A stretch of DNA of 11,509 nt from Spirochaetaceae bacterium (lineage in GTDB: Bacteria > Spirochaetota > Spirochaetia > Treponematales > Breznakiellaceae): assembly GCA_031288215.1 (NCBI GenBank), contig JAITRV010000305.1, positions 1 to 11,509 on the forward strand. Reading direction: 5' to 3'. The translations under genes and the position numbers were made by a program. Of this stretch, positions 7,779-11,509 are shown piece after piece. Position 1 is the first letter of the stretch. Every line of letters begins with the position of its first letter. The notes below the pieces were generated by a model. That model searched no databases, was not told where the DNA came from, and was given only the letters and a program-made list of their open reading frames with translations.

Positions 7779-8696
7779 ATGAAGCCCGCACAGGGGTTTA
7801 TCAAAGCAAGATCCGCCAAGAAGGGAAGGGGATTGATCCGCCCCCCCCTTTTCCTCCTGGTCATGGCCCTCCTGGGGGGCTGTTCCACCGCGCCGAAGCG
7901 TCCGCTGGAGGTTTTTACCATCCGGAAGCAGACCGAAACCCAACTGAACCTGGCCAACCATGAGGCGGATCGGGGGAATTACGAGAACGCCCTGGACCTC
8001 CTGGAGGAGGCCCAGCGGCTTGCGGTCAGCATCGATCACCCTCCCCTGCTCATCCGGGTATGGCTCTCCCGGGGGAACGTCCTCCTGTCCCTGGGCCGGC
8101 CTGAAGCGGCCCAGGCCCTCTGGGAAACCGCCCTGGCAGAGGCGGAACGGGAGGGGAGCCGGGAGCTTATTGCGGCCTGCCGGATCTACCAGGCCCGGGG
8201 GCTCCTGCTTGCGGCCGGGCCCCGGGGGGCCGGCCATGCGGAGGAGGTGAAATCCCGGATAAACGGGGAACTGGGCTTCCTCAAAGGGGAAAGCCTGGAC
8301 AGCGCCCTGGGCTGGATCGTCATCGGCCTGGCCGAGCAGGCCCTGGGCCGGTGGGCCGAGGCGGAACGGGCCCTGGCGCGGGCCCTGGATATCCACGATA
8401 AGGAGCGCTACCTGGAATTGGCAGCCTATGACTGGTACCTTATCGCCTCGGTCCGATCCTTATCCGGTCAATACGGGCCGGCCCTGGAGGCCCTGAAAGC
8501 GGCCCTGGCCTTCGACCGCCGGGCGGAAAACAGCCACGGCCTGGGGATGGACTGGCGGGCGCTGGGGGACGTGTATAAGAAGGCCGGCCGGCTTGAGGAG
8601 TCCGCCGCCGCCTACCGGCGATCGGCGGCTCTGTTCCGCGCGCTTGGGCTGGAAGCGCCCGCGGAAGAGGCGGAACGGAGGATAGGCTCCGGGTAG
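7779..8696 (+). CDS. TPR-repeat lipoprotein linked to the mla operon
   Basis: A 305-residue predicted lipoprotein of unassigned function. After a basic N-terminus, a hydrophobic stretch (24-32) ends in a lipobox LGGC with lipidated C35. The mature protein is helical with about five tetratricopeptide-like units. The clearest are around 60-90 (NYENALDLLEEA), 90-125 (LGRPEAAQALWETAL), and the last three at about 165-300 (GRWAEAERALARAL, QYGPALEALKAAL, GRLEESAAAYRRSA). TPRs usually bind other proteins. ATG at 7779 is preferred over an in-frame GTG at 7773 because GGGGAGG at 7767-7773 then has normal spacing. Only 11 nt separate it from mlaD and a terminator follows it, so it probably belongs to the transporter operon. 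It might be a periplasmic or outer-membrane partner; this is inference. Confidence 0.86.
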   Translation: MKPAQGFIKARSAKKGRGLIRPPLFLLVMALLGGCSTAPKRPLEVFTIRKQTETQLNLANHEADRGNYENALDLLEEAQRLAVSIDHPPLLIRVWLSRGNVLLSLGRPEAAQALWETALAEAEREGSRELIAACRIYQARGLLLAAGPRGAGHAEEVKSRINGELGFLKGESLDSALGWIVIGLAEQALGRWAEAERALARALDIHDKERYLELAAYDWYLIASVRSLSGQYGPALEALKAALAFDRRAENSHGLGMDWRALGDVYKKAGRLEESAAAYRRSAALFRALGLEAPAEEAERRIGSG

Positions 8697-8721
8697 TTTG
8701 TTACGCCGGGGCCTTTCCCCG

Positions 8722-8753
8722 CGGAGCCTGCGGGGTATTCCCCGCAGGCTCCG
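8722..8753. terminator. Bidirectional hairpin terminator
   Basis: A perfect 14-bp stem pairs 8722-8735 (CGGAGCCTGCGGGG) with 8740-8753, with a TATT loop. It lies between the stop of the TPR lipoprotein gene and the stop of the convergent rubrerythrin gene, so it can end transcripts from both sides. On the plus side it is followed by AAATTCTT rather than a clean T-run, so efficiency is uncertain, but the stem is the strongest in the window. Confidence 0.8.
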
Positions 8754-8760
8754 GAAATTC

Positions 8761-9300
8761 TTAGAAATACCGCTTTAACAGGCCCTTGAAGCCGCAGCAG
8801 TGGCGGGCTTCGTCCCGGGCCATCTCGTGGACCGTGTCGTGGATGGCGTCGTAGCCCCGTTCCTTGGCCCGTTTTGCCACATCCACCTTCCCGGCGCAGG
8901 CGCCGTGTTCCGCCTCGATCCGGAGTTCCAGATTTTTCTTGGTGCTGTCGGTAATAACCTCTCCCAGCAGCTCCGCGAATTTGGCGGCATGTTCCGCTTC
9001 CTCGAAGGCGTAACGCTTGTAGGCATCGGCGATTTCGGGATAGCCTTCCCGTTCCGCCACCCGGCTCATGGCCAGGTACATCCCCACTTCGCTGCATTCC
9101 CCGTTAAAGTTGGCCCGGAGGTCGTCAATAATATCCTGCTCAACGCCCTTGGCAACCCCAACAACGTGTTCCGCCGCAAACGCGGCTCCCGCGACCTGTT
9201 CCTTGAACTTGGCTGCCGGAGCCTTACAGGTGGGACAGAACTCGGGGGGCTGATCCCCGGTATGAACATACCCGCAAACTGTGCAAACCCATTTCTTCAT
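8761..9300 (-). CDS. rbr: Reverse rubrerythrin (rubredoxin-first peroxide reductase)
   Basis: Rubrerythrins reduce hydrogen peroxide in the cytoplasm of anaerobes, using electrons passed through a rubredoxin iron site to a diiron centre. Here the rubredoxin domain is N-terminal (C6, C9, C22, C25), the reverse arrangement, and the ferritin-like four-helix domain follows at about 55-179. Likely diiron ligands are E68, E101 and H104 (ExxH), E131, and E164 and H167 (ExxH). The protein is 179 residues. Start 9300 is chosen because the rubredoxin domain begins there and GGAG lies 9 nt upstream. A longer in-frame extension to 9408 would run into perR. The gene is 35 nt after perR on the same strand, so PerR-controlled co-transcription is likely. 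Two adjacent cysteines, C168 and C169, follow ligand H167. Confidence 0.95.
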   Translation of the reverse strand: MKKWVCTVCGYVHTGDQPPEFCPTCKAPAAKFKEQVAGAAFAAEHVVGVAKGVEQDIIDDLRANFNGECSEVGMYLAMSRVAEREGYPEIADAYKRYAFEEAEHAAKFAELLGEVITDSTKKNLELRIEAEHGACAGKVDVAKRAKERGYDAIHDTVHEMARDEARHCCGFKGLLKRYF

Positions 9301-9330
9301 GTCTTTACTCTCCATTAAAGAATATATACA

Positions 9331-9344
9331 ACGGCTTATGCCGT
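9331..9344 (-). repeat. Small hairpin at the perR stop
   Basis: ACGGC at 9331-9335 and GCCGT at 9340-9344 flank a 4-nt loop and overlap the perR stop codon, just upstream of the rubrerythrin ribosome site. It could be a minor processing or partial termination element in the perR-rbr message. A 5-bp stem is easily formed by chance. Confidence 0.2.
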
Positions 9345-9821
9345 AGTTTTTACGCAGGCCCCTCGTAACGGGACCGCTTCCGTAAACGCCGGGGGCTCTT
9401 TCGTACAATAACCGCAGAGGCCGTAAAAAACGGTCTTGCGGTAATCTATACGGAACTCCCCCGCCTCACCGGACTCCTCCGTTTTGAGGATCGCCGGTAT
9501 GGTTTCCGCCAGAGCGGTAACCAGGCCGGAATCAGGACAGGGGAGATCCACCACCCGTCCGCAGCGGCTGCATACCAAATGGGGATGGGGACGTACATCG
9601 CCGTCAAAGCGATCTTCCCCGTTTACCACCCCCAGGGATACCACGATGCCTGCTTCCCGGAAAAAAGTGATGTTCCGGTACACCGTCCCCAGGGAAAGAT
9701 CGGGAATCTGCGGCTTAAGCTGGTCGTATACCCACTGTGCCCCGGGATGGGATTTCGTGGATTGGATGACCCGTAAAATCGCGTCCCGTTTTCTGCTGTG
9801 CTTTCGTTCTCCCTGTTTCAT
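9336..9821 (-). CDS. perR: PerR-type peroxide-sensing Fur-family repressor
   Basis: A 161-residue DNA-binding metalloregulator. In PerR, Fe-catalysed oxidation of histidine ligands by peroxide releases the repressor. All five regulatory metal ligands of B. subtilis PerR are present at a constant offset of 12: H25, D73, H79, H81 and D92 match H37, D85, H91, H93 and D104. The Asp at the last site separates PerR from Fur, which has Glu. Structural zinc cysteines are C84, C87, C136 and C139. The winged-helix recognition helix is near 43-55 (SLGTVYRN). The N-terminus is about 12 residues shorter than in B. subtilis, and a tail of 22 residues follows the last CxxC. No Shine-Dalgarno precedes ATG 9821; the promoter geometry suggests a leaderless mRNA. 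It is the first gene of the perR-rbr operon. Confidence 0.92.
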   Translation of the reverse strand: MKQGERKHSRKRDAILRVIQSTKSHPGAQWVYDQLKPQIPDLSLGTVYRNITFFREAGIVVSLGVVNGEDRFDGDVRPHPHLVCSRCGRVVDLPCPDSGLVTALAETIPAILKTEESGEAGEFRIDYRKTVFYGLCGYCTKEPPAFTEAVPLRGACVKTTA

Positions 9822-9850
9822 ATTTTAATAATAATTCTTATTATTAAAAT
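9822..9850. promoter_or_regulatory. Palindromic Per-box-like operator at perR
   Basis: A perfect inverted repeat has 13-bp arms (9822-9834 and 9838-9850) around a 3-bp centre, directly next to the perR start codon. Its core TAATAATTCTTATTA at 9829-9843 matches 11 of 14 defined positions of the B. subtilis Per box TTATAATNATTATAA. It covers the spacer and -10 of the perR promoter, so binding there would block transcription. Autoregulation by PerR is the simplest reading. Confidence 0.75.
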
Positions 9851-9876
9851 AGTCAAGCAAATTTTTAAAAATTTTT
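9828..9876 (-). promoter_or_regulatory. perR promoter with UP-like element
   Basis: On the minus strand, TTGACT (plus 9851-9856) and TATTAT (plus 9828-9833) are exactly 17 bp apart, each 5/6 to the sigma-70 consensus. Directly upstream, plus 9857-9876 is A- and T-tract DNA resembling an UP element. The -10 is followed by six bases and then the ATG, so transcription should begin at or next to the A of the start codon. Confidence 0.75.
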
Positions 9877-9888
9877 CCCGGCGCCGGG
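9877..9888. repeat. GC palindrome CCCGGCGCCGGG
   Basis: A perfect 12-bp palindrome lies just upstream of the perR UP-like A/T tract. It has no loop, so it is more plausibly a DNA site than an RNA hairpin. In a GC-rich genome it may be chance. From here to about 9960 I see nothing else supportable except a 5-bp inverted repeat, ACGGT at 9945-9949 and ACCGT at 9953-9957. Confidence 0.25.
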
Positions 9889-9967
9889 CCCTCAGCGGTT
9901 CATTTCAGCGATAGTTCCGTGCGGGTCCGGCTCGTTTCTTTTGTACGGTTACACCGTTGCCGGGCAC

Positions 9968-9997
9968 TTGCTTCAATAAGGTTCTTTAGGACATAAT
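9968..9997 (+). promoter_or_regulatory. Candidate promoter of the activase gene
   Basis: TTGCTT at 9968-9973 and CATAAT at 9992-9997 are 18 bp apart, with 3/6 and 5/6 consensus matches. Transcription would start near 10004, immediately before the 10009-10043 inverted repeat, giving a leader of about 97 nt. An alternative -10, TATAAT at 10030-10035, lies inside the repeat but lacks a good -35. Confidence 0.4.
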
Positions 9998-10008
9998 AGA
10001 TTAGGTCT

Positions 10009-10043
10009 TACCATTTATTATCCCCTGGGTATAATAAATGGTA
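10009..10043. repeat. 13-bp inverted repeat in the activase leader
   Basis: TACCATTTATTAT at 10009-10021 and its exact complement ATAATAAATGGTA at 10031-10043 flank a 9-nt centre, CCCCTGGGT. It could be a repressor operator, since it covers a TATAAT at 10030-10035, or an RNA stem-loop in the leader. There is no T-run, so it is not a terminator. It shares the words TTATTAT and ATAATAA with the perR operator, but in the opposite order. Confidence 0.6.
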
Positions 10044-10100
10044 TCTCATATTTGTGACATTTCGTAATACTATAGGGAAAGGCCCTTTTTGAGAGGTTAT

Positions 10101-11509
10101 ATGCAATCATTAGGGATAAATATCGGATCCACCAGTTTGAAGATGGTGTTGATTGAAATAGACGAGACCGGAGCAAGCCGGGTTGTGTGGAGCGCGGCGA
10201 TCCCCCATGAAGGGGACTTTGCCGCGGCGGTGCGGAAGCTCCTCGCCGAAGGCCGGGTCAGCGAAGGTACGGCGACCCTCGTAACGGGGAACGAAGGCCG
10301 GTTCATGTTTGCCGCGGCGGGTACCCTGGAACCCCTCTGCGTGGAGGCCGCCCTGCGGGCCCTGGACCTCAAGGCCGACGCGGTGGTCAGCATGGGGGGG
10401 GAAGACCTGGTGGTCTACTCCCTGGACAGGAAGGGCACCATCATCAACAACTTCTCCGGGAACAAATGCGCCTCCGGGACCGGGGAATTCCTCAAACAGC
10501 AGCTTGCCCGGATGGACATGACCCTGGAGGATATAGACCTGGTGCCCGACGATGCCACGGTCTACCCCCTTTCCACCCGGTGTTCGGTGTTTATGAAGAG
10601 TGACTGCACCCACCGCCTGAACAAACGGGAAGCCACGAAGAACGACATCGTCCTCTCCCTCTCGGACGTGATGGCCGTCAAGGTCATCGACTTCCTCAAG
10701 CGGGCCAAGGTGAACTCCGGCCGGGTGGTCTTGACCGGGGGGATCACCCTGAACCGGCATATCATCCGCTTTATCCGGGAAAAGGCCCCCCACATCGAGT
10801 TTATCATCCCCGAAACGGCCTCGGTCTTCGAGGCCCTGGGCGCGGCGGTGCTGGCCCCGGAATCGGGGAGCCCCCTGCCCCAGGGGGACGCGATCCTCAA
10901 ACCCAACGCGGTCCGCTTCGGCGCCCTGGGGGCCCTGGCGGACTGGAAGGACAAGGTCAGGACCTTCGACAAAAGCGGCGGCACGGTCCGGCGGGACCGG
11001 CGCTATATCCTGGGGGTGGACGGGGGGTCTACCACCACCAAGGCCTGCCTCGTGGACATGGATACCGACGAGATCGTGGCCAGCCACTACGGCCGCACCC
11101 ATGGGGACCCGGTCAAGGCCCTCAAGGAGTGCTTAGGGGTCATCCGGGAGAAGATCATCGCCGATACGGGGGATAATAAGGCCGACATCCGCCTGGTAGC
11201 CACCACCGGTTCCTCCCGGGAGATCCTGGGGGTGTTCCTGGAAACCCCCGGGGTCTATAACGAGATCATCGCCCATTCTGTGGGGACCACCTACTTTGAC
11301 CCGGGGGTAGAGACCATCTTCGAGATTGGGGGCCAGGACGCCAAGTACGTGCTCCTCAAGAATTCGGTCCCCATAGATTACGCCATGAACGAGGCTTGTT
11401 CCGCGGGGACCGGCTCCTTCCTGGAGGAATCCGCCTCGGGGGACCTTTCCATCCACAGCGCCAAAGATATCGGCCCCATCGCCCTCAAGGCGGACGCCCC
11501 CTGCAAATT
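10101..11509 (+). CDS. Two-domain acyl-CoA dehydratase activase (partial, 3' end missing)
   Basis: Open from ATG 10101 to the window end (469 codons, no stop). It encodes two tandem ASKHA ATPase domains of the BadF/BadG/BcrA/HgdC family. HgdC uses ATP and a [4Fe-4S] cluster at the dimer interface to fire one electron into 2-hydroxyacyl-CoA dehydratase. Domain 1 (about 1-255) has GINIGSTSLK at 5-14 and cluster-type cysteines C123 (NKCASGTGEF) and C161 (TRCSVF). Domain 2 (about 302-end) has GVDGGSTTTK at 305-314, IGGQDAK at 409-415 and C433 (NEACSAGTGSF). GAGAGG at 10091-10096 precedes the ATG by 4 nt. Large proteins of this type usually continue into dehydratase-like and DUF2229 regions, so most of the gene probably lies beyond the window. 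The substrate cannot be told. Confidence 0.92.
   Translation, partial: MQSLGINIGSTSLKMVLIEIDETGASRVVWSAAIPHEGDFAAAVRKLLAEGRVSEGTATLVTGNEGRFMFAAAGTLEPLCVEAALRALDLKADAVVSMGGEDLVVYSLDRKGTIINNFSGNKCASGTGEFLKQQLARMDMTLEDIDLVPDDATVYPLSTRCSVFMKSDCTHRLNKREATKNDIVLSLSDVMAVKVIDFLKRAKVNSGRVVLTGGITLNRHIIRFIREKAPHIEFIIPETASVFEALGAAVLAPESGSPLPQGDAILKPNAVRFGALGALADWKDKVRTFDKSGGTVRRDRRYILGVDGGSTTTKACLVDMDTDEIVASHYGRTHGDPVKALKECLGVIREKIIADTGDNKADIRLVATTGSSREILGVFLETPGVYNEIIAHSVGTTYFDPGVETIFEIGGQDAKYVLLKNSVPIDYAMNEACSAGTGSFLEESASGDLSIHSAKDIGPIALKADAPCK

Noticed and set aside
7841..7848. Run of eight C in the lipoprotein signal peptide, as a possible phase-variation tract
   Set aside because: Other runs of eight G or C occur in mlaD (7185-7192, 7362-7369) and the activase (10394-10401), matching the general use of CCC and GGG codons. 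A special role here is not supported, though slippage could be checked in reads.
9301..9408. In-frame N-terminal extension of rubrerythrin
   Set aside because: It would overlap the end of perR and adds residues that are not rubredoxin-like; the ATG at 9300 has a normal ribosome site and starts the domain directly.
10065..10077. TAATACTATAGGG resembling a phage T7 promoter
   Set aside because: The middle of the T7 promoter is missing, and there is no phage gene nearby; this is a chance likeness.
10075..10090. GGGAAAGGCCC followed by five T as a small attenuator before the activase
   Set aside because: The stem is only about 3 bp around a short loop, too weak to support a terminator call.
10110..11102. 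A 330-codon open frame on the minus strand at the right end
   Set aside because: It is antisense to the two-domain activase, which has clear ATPase and cysteine motifs and runs open off the window end.

Overview
The window is gene-dense and GC-rich, with a strong preference for GGG, CCC, GCC and CTG codons and several A+T-rich control regions. It carries ten protein genes and no rRNA, tRNA, CRISPR array, transposase or integrase that I can see. The host looks like an anaerobic diderm bacterium: it has an Mla-type envelope lipid transporter, a peroxide-defence pair typical of anaerobes (PerR plus reverse rubrerythrin), and an oxygen-sensitive type of acyl-CoA dehydratase activase. A spirochaete of the Treponema group would fit, but that is inference from gene content, not from a marker gene.

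Layout, left to right. (1) argG and argH (+) encode the last two steps of arginine synthesis. A GC-rich, foldable spacer separates them. (2) A soluble hybrid histidine kinase (-) has GAF, HisKA, HATPase and two receiver domains. It converges on argH and is divergent from the next operon. Its promoter overlaps one copy of an imperfect 17-bp tandem repeat. (3) mlaE, mlaF and mlaD (+) encode an ABC lipid transporter permease, ATPase and MCE substrate-binding subunit. They are followed 11 nt later by a TPR lipoprotein, probably a lineage-specific partner. A strong hairpin with a 14-bp stem ends this operon and the convergent one. (4) perR and a reverse rubrerythrin (-) form a two-gene peroxide-response operon. 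The perR promoter is unusually clear: an A/T-rich upstream element, TTGACT, a 17-bp spacer, TATTAT, and a predicted start at the A of the ATG. A 13+3+13 bp palindrome covers the spacer, the -10 and everything up to the start codon. (5) A divergent gene (+), cut by the window end, encodes a two-domain ASKHA-type acyl-CoA dehydratase activase. A 13-bp inverted repeat lies in its leader.

How the parts relate. PerR has every metal ligand of the peroxide-sensing class. It most likely represses its own promoter and thereby rubrerythrin, which reduces peroxide. The neighbouring activase family uses an oxygen-labile [4Fe-4S] cluster, so its placement beside the peroxide operon may be functionally sensible, but no shared control is shown. 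I found no clear new defence or mobile system. The points most worth a second look are the apparently leaderless perR promoter, the asymmetric first activase domain, the leader palindrome, and the Mla-linked TPR lipoprotein.
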